Below are positions 17,947-26,564 of a stretch of 64,000 nt of DNA, piece by piece. Source of the DNA: Microlunatus soli (GTDB taxonomy: Bacteria > Actinomycetota > Actinomycetes > Propionibacteriales > Propionibacteriaceae); the NCBI RefSeq assembly GCF_900105385.1, contig NZ_LT629772.1:5704001-5768000 (forward strand), written 5' to 3'. The notes beneath the pieces are model-generated. The model was given only the letters and a program-made list of their open reading frames with translations. It was not told the origin of the DNA and searched no databases. Both the position numbers and the translations under genes were made by a program. Position 1 is the stretch's first letter; each line of letters starts with the position of its first letter.

Positions 17947-18315
17947 TCAGGGACGACCCGTGTGGTCGCCGAAGGATTCCCCACATCGGGTGCACATCAC
18001 GCGTTCACGGATCTCGAACGCTCCCGAACCGCCGCCGATCGCACGGTTGCGGAAGCTGCGGACGAAGCCGTAGTGGTCGCAGGCCGTCCCCAGCTTCTCG
18101 GCCCAGGTGCTGGCGATGGCCGCAAGCCGGACCAGGTCAGCCCGCAGTCCGGACCCTGACAGTCCCGGTCCGGGCGGCGCCGATCCCGGTGCGGGATCCG
18201 CAGCCCGCCGTGCGACGGGTGCCTGCTGCTCGAGGTGATCGACGGTTTCGGTCAGCAGCGACATCCAGCGCGGATCGTCGTGGGGCAGCCCATCGATCTC
18301 TTCGTAGATGCCCAC
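17947..18315 (-). CDS. Small hypothetical protein with C-terminal CxxC
   Basis: A 122-residue protein from GTG 18315. The N-terminal half is acidic and helical; a Pro/Gly-rich linker at about 40-60 follows, then a helical segment and a CTRC pair near the C-terminus (about 108-111), which may bind zinc with nearby His residues. I do not recognise the family. It sits between lhr and the divergent DUF3046 gene. The reading frame and codon use are consistent with a real gene, but no homologue is known to me. Confidence 0.55.
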   Translation of the reverse strand: MGIYEEIDGLPHDDPRWMSLLTETVDHLEQQAPVARRAADPAPGSAPPGPGLSGSGLRADLVRLAAIASTWAEKLGTACDHYGFVRSFRNRAIGGGSGAFEIRERVMCTRCGESFGDHTGRP

Positions 18316-18513
18316 TCAGCGCACTCTTCCTTGCTCGTCGTCCGGATCCAGGCAGAGGTTAGCAAGTCGACCGGGGGAGTTGACCGAGCACATCGCTGTC
18401 CGACGAGCAGCCGACAGCAATCTCCTCGGGCAGCCTGCTGACGGGTCTTCGCACCTCCTCCATCCTGCAGCTCACGACTGCCTCGACGACCCTGACACTA
18501 GGCTTGGAGCATC

Positions 18514-18708
18514 ATGCGGGAGACAGAATTCTGGGAGCGGATGCGGACCCACCTCGGCGACGGGTACTACCGGGTCTGGGCGTCCCAACACAATCTGGGC
18601 AGCCTCGGCGGTCGTACGGTCGACGAGGCGATGGCAGCCGGGATCGACTGCAAGACGATCTGGCGCGCCGTCTGGGCGGCCCTGGAACTCCCGGCCCGAG
18701 AACGCTGA
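18514..18708 (+). CDS. DUF3046 family protein
   Basis: A 64-residue helical protein matching the actinobacterial DUF3046 pattern: E-x-x-FWERM near the start, Y-R-VWASQHNL, LGGRTVDEAMAAG and W-RAV-x-ALE-P near the end. GGAG lies 6 bases before ATG 18514. In many actinobacteria this gene is next to recA/recX; here neither follows, and the next gene is a convergent aminopeptidase. Function is unknown; the link to DNA repair rests only on usual gene order and the nearby lhr. Confidence 0.85.
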   Translation: MRETEFWERMRTHLGDGYYRVWASQHNLGSLGGRTVDEAMAAGIDCKTIWRAVWAALELPARER

Positions 18709-18890
18709 TTCGCTCGGGCTCAGCCTCGATCCACCGCTGTGCCGCTACTGCGCGACCCCATCCGGGCCCATCGGCGGCGTTGCCGCCGCTCAACGGTCAA
18801 CCAGACCGCCCTCGCGGCGGCAACTTGCCGATGCACCCGTCTGGTGCCGCTCGCTACGCGGCACATCGGTGGATCGAGGCTCAGGGACCT

Positions 18891-20234
18891 TCAGCGATTG
18901 GCCAGGGCCCCCATCGGATCCCAGGCTGGCAGCACTGTCGGTTCGGTGTCGAGAGCTGCGACCAGATCGTCCGGCAGCAGCGACTTCGGGGCGGCGATCT
19001 CGAAGACGTACTCGTCGAACCAGGAGTCGTTCATGGTGTAGAAGCCCTGATCGGCATTCTCGTCACCCCAGGAATTCTCCACCCGCCACTTCCGCGGTGC
19101 ACCGTCGACGATGTCGACGCCGGTGAACAACATGGCGTGCGTCATCAGGGTCTGGTGGTACTCCAGTCGACCGGCCTTGTCCAGGGTCAGTTCGGTGTCG
19201 TAGATCGACGGCAGGTCATGCAGCTTGGCATCCCAGATCCCGCGTTCGCGATCCATCTGCTGGCCGACATCGCAGCCGAACCAGACCGGGGTGCCGTCCA
19301 CGATCAGATCGGCGGCGATCTTCTTCATCTGGTCGATCTCGACGTTCAGGTAGGTGACCGGCGGCCCGCCGAGCACGTTGCCGAGCATCTCGACGGTGTA
19401 GGTGCGTCCGACCGGCGAACTGGACCGCGGGTCGTGCACCAGGCAGACGTAGTCGGCCAGATCGAGGGTCAGGTAGCTGCCGGCGAACTCCTGCGGAGTG
19501 AGCCAGCCGTCCCGGTGGAAGTTCTTGTCGCTGTCGCTCCACTGCCAGAAGAACCGCTCCGGCGGGGTGCCCAGATGCAGGCACAGGGCCCGCCAGACCG
19601 TCGCCACGGTTGCGTCGGCGATGCCGGACCGTTCGTCGGCGGCGGCGACCCGGATGTCCCGGGCGGCGGTGTGCAGGATGGTCCGCAACGAGGCGTTCAT
19701 CTGCCGGGTGCCCGAGGAGCTGATGGTCTCCGGCATCGCCGACTTGGGTACCAGCCCGTGCTTGGCGATCACCGCGGCGAACATGTTCCACTGGCCGCCG
19801 TCACTCATGCAGTCGTCGAGCAGCGTGGCCAGCGTCCGATCGTCGGTCGGCCGGTCGGCGAGATCGATCACCGCCTGCAGGAAGTAGTTGGCGCGTTCGA
19901 TCTTGTCGAAGAACATCGCGTGGTTCTGACTGAACTCGAAGTCCTTGACGCCGAGCTTCTCCGCCGTCCCGACCCGCAGCAGGTTCAGCCCGGCGAACAG
20001 CCAGCATCGGCCGCTCTGCTTCTGATTGGTGACCTTCCAGTCGTCCAGCCGGTTCGACATCGAGGTGTCGGTCGAGACGACGATGTCATGATCAAGAGCG
20101 ACGTCCTTCAACTCGGCCGTGGTCAGTGCGTTCTGCAGCAGTTTTGCGGTCGGGTCGGCGTCGAACTCCTTGCGCAGCCGCTCGAGATCGCTGGCGGCGA
20201 GCGGCTTGGCGTGCACGGGTGGGTTGGCAGACAT
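18891..20234 (-). CDS. pepC: Aminopeptidase C (bleomycin hydrolase, peptidase family C1B)
   Basis: A 447-residue cytoplasmic cysteine aminopeptidase that forms a hexamer and trims peptides. The catalytic Cys77 is in QKQSGRCWLFAGLN with the oxyanion Gln71, His366 is in THAMLFTG and Asn387 in VENSWGDENADQGFY. Length matches the family, and the C-terminus extends to a typical self-compartmentalising tail. The ATG at 20234 follows GGAGGAGCCCG. It lies alone, convergent with DUF3046. Confidence 0.93.
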   Translation of the reverse strand: MSANPPVHAKPLAASDLERLRKEFDADPTAKLLQNALTTAELKDVALDHDIVVSTDTSMSNRLDDWKVTNQKQSGRCWLFAGLNLLRVGTAEKLGVKDFEFSQNHAMFFDKIERANYFLQAVIDLADRPTDDRTLATLLDDCMSDGGQWNMFAAVIAKHGLVPKSAMPETISSSGTRQMNASLRTILHTAARDIRVAAADERSGIADATVATVWRALCLHLGTPPERFFWQWSDSDKNFHRDGWLTPQEFAGSYLTLDLADYVCLVHDPRSSSPVGRTYTVEMLGNVLGGPPVTYLNVEIDQMKKIAADLIVDGTPVWFGCDVGQQMDRERGIWDAKLHDLPSIYDTELTLDKAGRLEYHQTLMTHAMLFTGVDIVDGAPRKWRVENSWGDENADQGFYTMNDSWFDEYVFEIAAPKSLLPDDLVAALDTEPTVLPAWDPMGALANR

Positions 20235-20338
20235 CGGGACGGGCTCCTCCTACGGCGGCCTGGGTCGGTCCCGGCCGACGTACGACGCCGCGGTCGGGTT
20301 GCCCGCTACGTTAGCGCGCGCTCCGGCTGCCCGCCCGG

Positions 20339-21346
20339 TCAGGCCGGGCTGGACTCGCGCAGGTGCACCCGCCACGGGAAGTCGTGACGTCGTGGTCGAT
20401 GGTCGGTCGGTCGGCCGGCGACGGTGATGATCAACTCGGCCAGCGAGGCGAAGAAGTCGGTCGGTCCGGCCGAGGTCAGCGACGGATGCATCAGCGCGCC
20501 CTCCTCGGTGTTGCCGACCCCGACCACGGCAAGATCATCCGGCACCGACAACCCCAGCCGCAGGGCGACGTTGATCGCGGTGATGGCGGCGAAGTCGGAG
20601 GCGGCGAAGACTGCCGTGGGGCGATCTTCGCGGTCGAGCATCCGCAACGCAGCCTCGTACACGCCGACCTGATCACGGGTGTAGCGCTGCAGGTCGTCCG
20701 GTCGTCGTTCGATGCCCGCCTGCTGCAGCGCGTCCAGGTAGGCATGCTCACGATGCCATCCCGGACGATCCGGGTCGGTGCCGGTCAGGCAACCGATCCG
20801 GGAGTGGCTCGCGAGCAGGTGCGCCATCGCCAGCTCGCAGCCCGGACGTTGTGGGCTGCGGATCACGTCGAAGCCGTCCGGTTCAAGATCATCGGAGAAC
20901 ACGATCAGCTGCAGCCCGCGGTCGACCAGGGTGCGGATCCGGGGAAGGTCATCGGCACTGGCGGCGTCCAGGAAGGCGGCGTCGACCGGTTGGCCGTCCA
21001 ACACGTCGCCCCAATCCCCATCGGCCAGGATCAACGGTTGCAGACGGTGTCCGGAGGCAGCCGCGCTGACCGCCTGGCTCACCGACTGACACCACGGATC
21101 GGACAGCTGGGTCAGCGACAACAGCACCAGCCCCGATCGGCCGGTGCGGACCGCCCGGGCCGCCTGGTTGGGACGGTAGCCCAACTCCTCGGCGATCGCC
21201 CGGACCCGTTCGGCCGTCTCGGCCGAGGCAGCCACCCGGCCGCTCGGCCGGCCGGACAGTACGAAGGACACCGTCGCCACCGATACACCGGCACGGGCGG
21301 CGACCATCTTCATGGTCGGTCGCCTGGCCGGGGTGTCGGTGCTCAC
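20339..21346 (-). CDS. LacI family transcriptional regulator
   Basis: A 335-residue regulator. The HTH (MKMVAARAGVSVATVSFVLSG, residues about 12-32) and hinge (LGYRPNQAARAVRTG) are canonical, followed by a periplasmic-binding-like ligand domain. GTG at 21346 is the outermost start; ATG at 21313 is an alternative. It is the last gene of the leftward arm of the catabolic island, 24 bases after the DUF3830 gene, so it may sense the pathway substrate. A LacI half-site was not identified in the island promoters. Confidence 0.88.
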   Translation of the reverse strand: MSTDTPARRPTMKMVAARAGVSVATVSFVLSGRPSGRVAASAETAERVRAIAEELGYRPNQAARAVRTGRSGLVLLSLTQLSDPWCQSVSQAVSAAASGHRLQPLILADGDWGDVLDGQPVDAAFLDAASADDLPRIRTLVDRGLQLIVFSDDLEPDGFDVIRSPQRPGCELAMAHLLASHSRIGCLTGTDPDRPGWHREHAYLDALQQAGIERRPDDLQRYTRDQVGVYEAALRMLDREDRPTAVFAASDFAAITAINVALRLGLSVPDDLAVVGVGNTEEGALMHPSLTSAGPTDFFASLAELIITVAGRPTDHRPRRHDFPWRVHLRESSPA

Positions 21347-21370
21347 CCCAGAAGAGTAACGGGGTGCGGC

Positions 21371-21895
21371 CTATTCGTCGCGAGCGTAGCTCAACGTCTC
21401 GCCGCGCGCGCCGGACATCCAGATGTCGTTGCACGCCGCGGCGAACTCGTCCAGGCCTTCGATGATCGCGCCGAAGACGTTGCCCGGAACCCAGCCCTGA
21501 TCACCGTTCAGCAGCAGGTTGTTGCGGCCGTAGAAGACGGCAAGATCAATGATCTTCTGCTGATCCTTCGCCGAGCTGTCCTCGCCGTGCAACGGACCGT
21601 CCTCGGTCTCGTAGCCGTGCGACGGGGTGACAAGATCATTACCGTCGAACGCGAAGTAGCACAGGTCGCCGGGAATCGGTGTGACGGTGGTGTTCTCCTT
21701 GCCCGGTTCGGTTGCGGCGAAGGCCGGCACCAGGTTGTAGATCTCGTTGCGCGCGTACTTGCCGTGGTATACCTGCCCGGACAGCGGCAACGCATCCCAC
21801 ACGGCGTTCGCGGTCCGTGGCGCCTCGTCGTCCAGCAGCTTGGCCCGGCAGCTGACATTGCGTGATTCGAGGGTGATGCGCAGGTAACGCGTCAT
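21371..21895 (-). CDS. DUF3830 family protein (cyclophilin-like fold)
   Basis: A 174-residue protein fitting DUF3830: RYLRITLESRNVSCRAKLLDDEAPRTA at the start, then PLSGQVYHGKYARNEIYNLVP, G-DLCYF, HGYETEDGPLHGED and FYGRNNLLLNGDQGWVPGNVFGAI. Members have a cyclophilin-like fold, often beside Asp/Glu-racemase and amidase genes, as here. GGAG lies about 8 bases before the ATG. It sits between the amidase and LacI genes in the left arm. Biochemical role unknown. Confidence 0.85.
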   Translation of the reverse strand: MTRYLRITLESRNVSCRAKLLDDEAPRTANAVWDALPLSGQVYHGKYARNEIYNLVPAFAATEPGKENTTVTPIPGDLCYFAFDGNDLVTPSHGYETEDGPLHGEDSSAKDQQKIIDLAVFYGRNNLLLNGDQGWVPGNVFGAIIEGLDEFAAACNDIWMSGARGETLSYARDE

Positions 21896-21926
21896 GGTCA
21901 GATATCTCCTTGGGTGCTTTCCGGGT

Positions 21927-23327
21927 TCATCCGGTGATCAGGTTCGGCAGCCGGAGGTGCCAGTCGGTGCGGTCCTGGAACGCCTGCCCGGCCCGCAACA
22001 CCAGCCGGTCGGCATGCCGGGGCCCGACGATCTGCAGGCCGACCGGCAGACCGTCGCTGAAGCCGCAGGGCACACTGAGCGCCGGCTGCTGGGTCATGTT
22101 GAACGGATAGGTGTACGGCGTCCAGCTCGTCCACAGCTGCGACGGCCAGCCCTCCGGCGCCTGCCGCTCGGTGCCGAAACTGGTGATCGGCATCGTCGGT
22201 GTGATCAACAGGTCGTAGTCGGTGTGGAACGCGCCCATCGTGACGCCCATCGCCATCCGCACCGCGGTCGCATCCAGATAGTCCGACGCGTTGAACCCAC
22301 GCCCGGTCTCGACGATCCTGCGCAGGCCGGGATCGATGGAGTCGAACTCCTCGTCGTGGCCCTGCAGCACCTTGGCTGCACCGGAGAACCAGAGCACATG
22401 GAACGCCTCGACCGGGTCGGCGAAACCGGGATCGACCTCGGTGACCTGCGCGCCCGCCTCGGCGAACACGGTGACCGCATCCCGGACCGCTGCCAGCACG
22501 CCGGGAGCATTACGGCCATAGCCGAGATCGGCGGAGAAGCCGATCCGTAGACCCTCGACACCGTCACCGAGACCGTCGGCGAAGGAACCCTGCGGGGTCG
22601 GCATCGCCGACCAGTCCCGATGATCGAAACCGGTGATCAGATCCAGCAGGATCGCGGCGTCGGCAACGGTCCGGGTCATCGGTCCGGCATGGGACAGGGT
22701 GCCGAACGGGCTCGGCGGATACATCGGGATCAGGCCGTAGGTCGGCTTCAGCGCGGTGGTCCCGGTGAACGACGCCGGAATGCGGACCGAACCGCCGCCG
22801 TCGGTGCCGATCGAGACCGGGCCCATCCCGAGCCCGACCGCGGTCGCCGAACCGCCGCTGGAGCCGCCGGCATGGTGATGGGCGTCCCACGGGTTGCCGG
22901 TGGCACCGTAGGCGGGAGAGTCGGTGACACCCTTCCAGGCGTACTCCGGGGTCGTCGTCTTGCCCAGGAACACTGCACCGCCGGCCCGCAGTCGGGCGAC
23001 GGCGGGCGCGTCCTCGGTCCACGGCCCGGCCTTGTCGATCAGTTTGCTGCCCCGCAGGGTCGGCCAGCCGTCGGTGAGGAAGATGTCCTTGATCGACATC
23101 GGCACGCCGTCCAGCGGTCCGAGCGGTCGACCCTGTTGCCAGCGGCGTTCCGATTCGGCAGCAACTGCCAGCGCTCCGTCGGGGTCGACCAGCACGAACG
23201 CGTTCACCCGGTCCTGGAACTGCTCGATGGCTTGCAAAGCGGCCTCGGTCGCCTCGACCGGAGAGACCGTGTTGCTGCGATACCGGTCGACCAGGTCGGT
23301 CGCAGTGATCATGGACAACTCGTTCAT
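21927..23327 (-). CDS. Amidase signature family hydrolase
   Basis: A 466-residue Ser-Ser-Lys amidase. The triad is visible as Lys80 in PMSIKDIF, cis-Ser156 in AGGSSGGSATAVG and nucleophile Ser180 in TDGGGSVRIPASFTG. Such enzymes hydrolyse carboxamides, acyl-amino acids or ureides. ATG 23327 overlaps the end of the dehydrogenase by 4 bases. It is the second gene of the left arm; combined with the racemases and M20/M24 enzymes of the right arm it suggests stepwise removal of amide groups from a nitrogenous substrate. Confidence 0.9.
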   Translation of the reverse strand: MNELSMITATDLVDRYRSNTVSPVEATEAALQAIEQFQDRVNAFVLVDPDGALAVAAESERRWQQGRPLGPLDGVPMSIKDIFLTDGWPTLRGSKLIDKAGPWTEDAPAVARLRAGGAVFLGKTTTPEYAWKGVTDSPAYGATGNPWDAHHHAGGSSGGSATAVGLGMGPVSIGTDGGGSVRIPASFTGTTALKPTYGLIPMYPPSPFGTLSHAGPMTRTVADAAILLDLITGFDHRDWSAMPTPQGSFADGLGDGVEGLRIGFSADLGYGRNAPGVLAAVRDAVTVFAEAGAQVTEVDPGFADPVEAFHVLWFSGAAKVLQGHDEEFDSIDPGLRRIVETGRGFNASDYLDATAVRMAMGVTMGAFHTDYDLLITPTMPITSFGTERQAPEGWPSQLWTSWTPYTYPFNMTQQPALSVPCGFSDGLPVGLQIVGPRHADRLVLRAGQAFQDRTDWHLRLPNLITG

Positions 23328-24307
23328 TGCTGCCCCCTTCCGGTCGGCGCGGCATAGCCTCGCTGCTTGTCCACGATGTTGATCAATTCGCGGCCGTCGA
23401 GCCAGCGGTCGGCCTGCTCGACGAACTGGGTGGCCAGTCGATCGAGCCAACCCTCGGTGTCGCCGGAGAGGTGCGGGCTGATGTGCATCCCCGGTTCGTC
23501 CCAGAACGGATGATCATCGGCCAGCGGCTCGTCGACGAAGACGTCCAGCGAGGCCGCGCCGAGGTGCCCCGACCGCAGACTCTGCAGCACCGCGTCCTCG
23601 TCGACCGAGGGACCTCGGCCGACATTGATCAGGTGGGCGCCCGGCCGCATGGCCGCCAACACGTCGGCGTTGATCATGCCGGTGGTCTGTGCGGTCAGCG
23701 GCGCGGCCATCACCAGATGATCGACGGTGCCGACATGATCAACGAGCCGCGCACTGTCCACCACGGTGCCGAAGTCCGGGTCGTCGGTGGCGGTTCGGCG
23801 GCCGGCTCCGGTGACCTGCATACCGGCGGCTCGGAGCAGTCGGGCGATGGCCCGGCCGATGCCACCGGTGCCGATCACCAGCACCGGCATCCCGGCGATC
23901 GACCTGGTCTCCCGGTGCTGCCAGCGGTGGGCCTGCTGCAGGTCCCTGCTGCGGTAGAGCTGTTTGGCCTGGGCCAGGATCGCGGCCAGCACGTACTCGG
24001 CGATCGGCTGGTCGAAGACTCCTCGCGCATTGGACACCAGGACCTCGGAGCCGACCAGATCGTCGAACAGCAGTGCGTCCACACCGGCCGAGGCGACATG
24101 GATCCATTCCAGTCGGCGAGCGCGGGGCCAGGCGATCCGCACGGCGGGGGAGAAGAAGTCCCAGACGAACAACGCGTCGGCGGTCTCGATCGCCTCCGGC
24201 AGGGTGTCCGCGGTGGCGTAGATCACATCGGCTCGATCGGTCAACTCCTCCAGTCCTGGTGGGCGATCATGATCATCTCGGCATAGCACCGCGATCGTTC
24301 TGCGCAC
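23324..24307 (-). CDS. D-2-hydroxyacid dehydrogenase (NAD-dependent)
   Basis: A 327-residue two-domain dehydrogenase interconverting a 2-keto acid and a D-2-hydroxy acid. The nucleotide motif IGTGGIGRAIA is near residue 146, the catalytic Arg in INVGRGPSVDE, Glu in VDEPLADDHPF and His in ISPHLSGDT. First gene of the left arm; start GTG 24307. A TAGGCT -10-like hexamer on the minus strand at 24319-24314 ends 6 bases before the GTG, suggesting a leaderless transcript. It could process the keto acid made by the aminotransferase of the right arm. Confidence 0.9.
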   Translation of the reverse strand: MRRTIAVLCRDDHDRPPGLEELTDRADVIYATADTLPEAIETADALFVWDFFSPAVRIAWPRARRLEWIHVASAGVDALLFDDLVGSEVLVSNARGVFDQPIAEYVLAAILAQAKQLYRSRDLQQAHRWQHRETRSIAGMPVLVIGTGGIGRAIARLLRAAGMQVTGAGRRTATDDPDFGTVVDSARLVDHVGTVDHLVMAAPLTAQTTGMINADVLAAMRPGAHLINVGRGPSVDEDAVLQSLRSGHLGAASLDVFVDEPLADDHPFWDEPGMHISPHLSGDTEGWLDRLATQFVEQADRWLDGRELINIVDKQRGYAAPTGRGQQ

Positions 24308-24333
24308 GACACGAGCCTAGGAATCGGCATGGC

Positions 24334-24349
24334 AGATTGTCAACAATCT
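24334..24349. promoter_or_regulatory. GntR-type operator in divergent promoter
   Basis: AGATTGT (24334-24340) and ACAATCT (24343-24349) form a perfect 7-bp inverted repeat with a 2-base centre, 27 bases upstream of the dehydrogenase start and about 185 bases upstream of the racemase start. It resembles the sites at 54161-54172 and 59816-59829, pointing to a common GntR/FCD repressor. Confidence 0.6.
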
Positions 24350-24440
24350 ACTTGGCATGCAGACTAGGTGTCGTAGACCCGAAATGCGGTGCATCGGTCG
24401 GGCGTCTGACGGAGTGGGTTGCGAGGCGGAGGAGGTGCGC

Positions 24441-24530
24441 ATGCCGGGCGCAAGTAGGGCGGCGACAACGCAGCAGGTCGTTGCTTCACGCGTTCGCGGG
24501 ACACGGCATGTGTCGGGCGCAGGAGGTTAG
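24441..24530 (+). CDS. Candidate 29-residue leader ORF upstream of the racemase operon
   Basis: The short frame starts at ATG 24441 with GGAGGAGG 5 bases upstream, the best ribosome binding site in this region, and ends with TAG 3 bases before the racemase ATG. The racemase ribosome binding site (GCAGGAGG) lies inside its last codons. The peptide is Arg/Ala/Thr-rich and has one AGG codon. It may be a translated leader or coupling ORF; it could also be chance. Confidence 0.35.
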   Translation: MPGASRAATTQQVVASRVRGTRHVSGAGG

Positions 24531-24533
24531 CTG

Positions 24534-25334
24534 ATGTACGTCGAGGGGAGCGGGCTCGCCATCGGGGTCGTGGTCCCGCACGACATGGCGCTGGATCGTG
24601 AGTTGTGGCGCTGGACCCCCGACGATGTCACGTTGTTGTTCACCCGGACGCCGTATTCGCCGTTGGAGGTGACGGCGGAGTTGGTCACCGATCTGAGTGA
24701 TCCGGAGATGATCGGGCGGGCGGCGACCGATCTGGTCACCGTGGAGCCGTTGGCCTATGCCTATGGCTGTACGTCGGGCAGTTTCATCCGGGGTGAGGCC
24801 GGGCAGCAGGCGATTCTGGATGCGATCACCACCACGACCGGTCGTCCGTCGGTGACCACCAGTGGTGCGTTGGTGCGGGCGATCCGGCAGCTGGGGTTGC
24901 GTCGGGTGGCGGTGGCCAACCCGTATGCCGATGACATCTCGGTCGCGTTCGAGCACTATCTGCACGAGGTCGGTCTGGAGGTGGCCGGGTCGCGGAATCT
25001 GGGGATGATGCACGACATCTGGCGGGTCGATTATGCGACCACGCGGCAGTTGTTGCTGGCCGCTGATCGTGACGATGCCGACGGGATCGTGGTGTGTTGT
25101 ACGAATCTGGCCAGCTATGACCTGATCGCGGAGTTGGAGGCCGAGTTGGGCAAGCCGGTGATCACGGCCAATCAGGCCACCATGTGGGCCGCGTTGCGAC
25201 TGGTCGGACGGCAGGCCGTCGGACCCGGCCAACGACTGATCGAGAGCGGCAGCTCGATCCCTGCACCACCCCGGGGTCCGGGACGGGCCACCCCGGAGAT
25301 GTTGACCGCCGAACCGATGAGGAGTCTGCATTGA
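24534..25334 (+). CDS. Asp/Glu racemase superfamily protein (maleate isomerase/EutA-like), two-cysteine form
   Basis: A 266-residue protein with two Rossmann-like halves. Cys79 in YGCTSGSF and Cys189 in VCCTNLASYDLI are the paired catalytic cysteines of maleate isomerase and racemase enzymes. Related proteins (EutA) occur in ectoine-utilisation clusters. First gene of the right arm, followed by an M24 hydrolase with a TTGA overlap. Likely isomerises or racemises an acidic intermediate. Confidence 0.87.
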   Translation: MYVEGSGLAIGVVVPHDMALDRELWRWTPDDVTLLFTRTPYSPLEVTAELVTDLSDPEMIGRAATDLVTVEPLAYAYGCTSGSFIRGEAGQQAILDAITTTTGRPSVTTSGALVRAIRQLGLRRVAVANPYADDISVAFEHYLHEVGLEVAGSRNLGMMHDIWRVDYATTRQLLLAADRDDADGIVVCCTNLASYDLIAELEAELGKPVITANQATMWAALRLVGRQAVGPGQRLIESGSSIPAPPRGPGRATPEMLTAEPMRSLH

Positions 25335-26557
25335 GTCCTGCTCCACTGAATGCCCGGCAGTTGGACACCGATCCACTGACTGCCGCACCGCCGGAGGAAT
25401 ACCAACGGCGGCTCAGATTGGTCCATCGGGAGATGTCGGCCCGATCGTTGGCTGCACTGGTGGTAGCCGACCCGGCCAATCTGTATTACCTGACCGGCTA
25501 CAACGCGTGGTCGTTCTACATGCCGCAATGCCTGATCATCCCGGCCGACGGCGTACCGCATTTCTTCGCCCGCGCCATGGATGCCGCCGGCGCCGGTTTC
25601 GGCTCCGACCTGGCCGAGGATCGCGACCGGGTCCACGGTTATCCCGAGGACCTGGTGCACCGGTCCGACGTGCATCCCTTTGACTGGATCACCGACCGGG
25701 CCTGTGAGCTCGGGCTGCTGCCACCGGACGGGCAGATCGCGGTCGAGGCCGATGCCAACTTCTTCACCGCCCGTGGCTATCTCGCGCTCGGTGCCAGGGT
25801 CGGTGCAGATCGGCTGGTCGACAGTGCCGAACTGGTCAACTGGGTACGCCTGGTCAAGTCCGACTACGAGGTCGCCCGGCTGCGTCGGGCCGGCACGATC
25901 TGCCAGAACGCCATGCTGACAGCGATGCAGGCGGTCGAGGTCGGGATGCGGCAGTGCGACGTGGTCGCCCAGGTGAGCGCCGCTCAGGCGTCCGGGACCA
26001 CCGAATTCGGTGGTGACTACCCGGCGATGGTGCCGATGTTGCCGACCGGCACCTCGGCCGGGGTGCCGCACCTGACCTGGAACGCGGACCGGTTCGTCGC
26101 CGGCGAGGCGACCACGATCGAGCTCTGCGGGGTCTACCAGCGTTATCACGCACCGCTGGCCCGCACGGTGATGCTGGGCAGGCCGCCGCAGCGGTTGTCC
26201 AGGGTGGCCGGGATCATCACCGATGGGATGGCGGCCCTGCTGGATCTGGTCAAACCCGGGATCACCGGGGACGAGGCCCACGCCGCCTTCGACGCGGTGT
26301 TGGTCCGGCACGGACTCACCAAGGAGTCCAGGGTCGGCTACTCGATCGGGATCGGCTACCCGCCGGACTGGGGTGAACGGACGGTGAGTCTGCGCCGTGG
26401 CGAGCAGACGGTGCTGGCCGAGAACATGGCGTTCCACGTGATCGCCGGGATGTGGATGGACGGCTGGGGGTACGAGATGAGTGAGCCGATCCTGATCGGT
26501 GCTGACGGCGCCGAGCGACTGACCGAAGTTGATCAAGGGCTACGAGTGAAGAGGTGA
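25331..26557 (+). CDS. M24 family creatinase/ectoine-hydrolase-like enzyme, non-metal form
   Basis: A 408-residue pita-bread-fold hydrolase. TTG 25331 overlaps the upstream stop and has GAGGAG about 7 bases before it. The first two canonical M24 metal aspartates are replaced (IELCG for D-x-G; YHAPLART for Y-x-SDxTRT) and the usual GHG box reads GIGYPPDWGER, as in creatinase and ectoine hydrolase (DoeA/EutD) which work without metal. This suggests hydrolysis of a cyclic amidine or guanidino-type C-N bond rather than an X-Pro peptide. Third-party check needed for substrate. Confidence 0.85.
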   Translation: MSPAPLNARQLDTDPLTAAPPEEYQRRLRLVHREMSARSLAALVVADPANLYYLTGYNAWSFYMPQCLIIPADGVPHFFARAMDAAGAGFGSDLAEDRDRVHGYPEDLVHRSDVHPFDWITDRACELGLLPPDGQIAVEADANFFTARGYLALGARVGADRLVDSAELVNWVRLVKSDYEVARLRRAGTICQNAMLTAMQAVEVGMRQCDVVAQVSAAQASGTTEFGGDYPAMVPMLPTGTSAGVPHLTWNADRFVAGEATTIELCGVYQRYHAPLARTVMLGRPPQRLSRVAGIITDGMAALLDLVKPGITGDEAHAAFDAVLVRHGLTKESRVGYSIGIGYPPDWGERTVSLRRGEQTVLAENMAFHVIAGMWMDGWGYEMSEPILIGADGAERLTEVDQGLRVKR

Positions 26558-26564
26558 GGATGCG

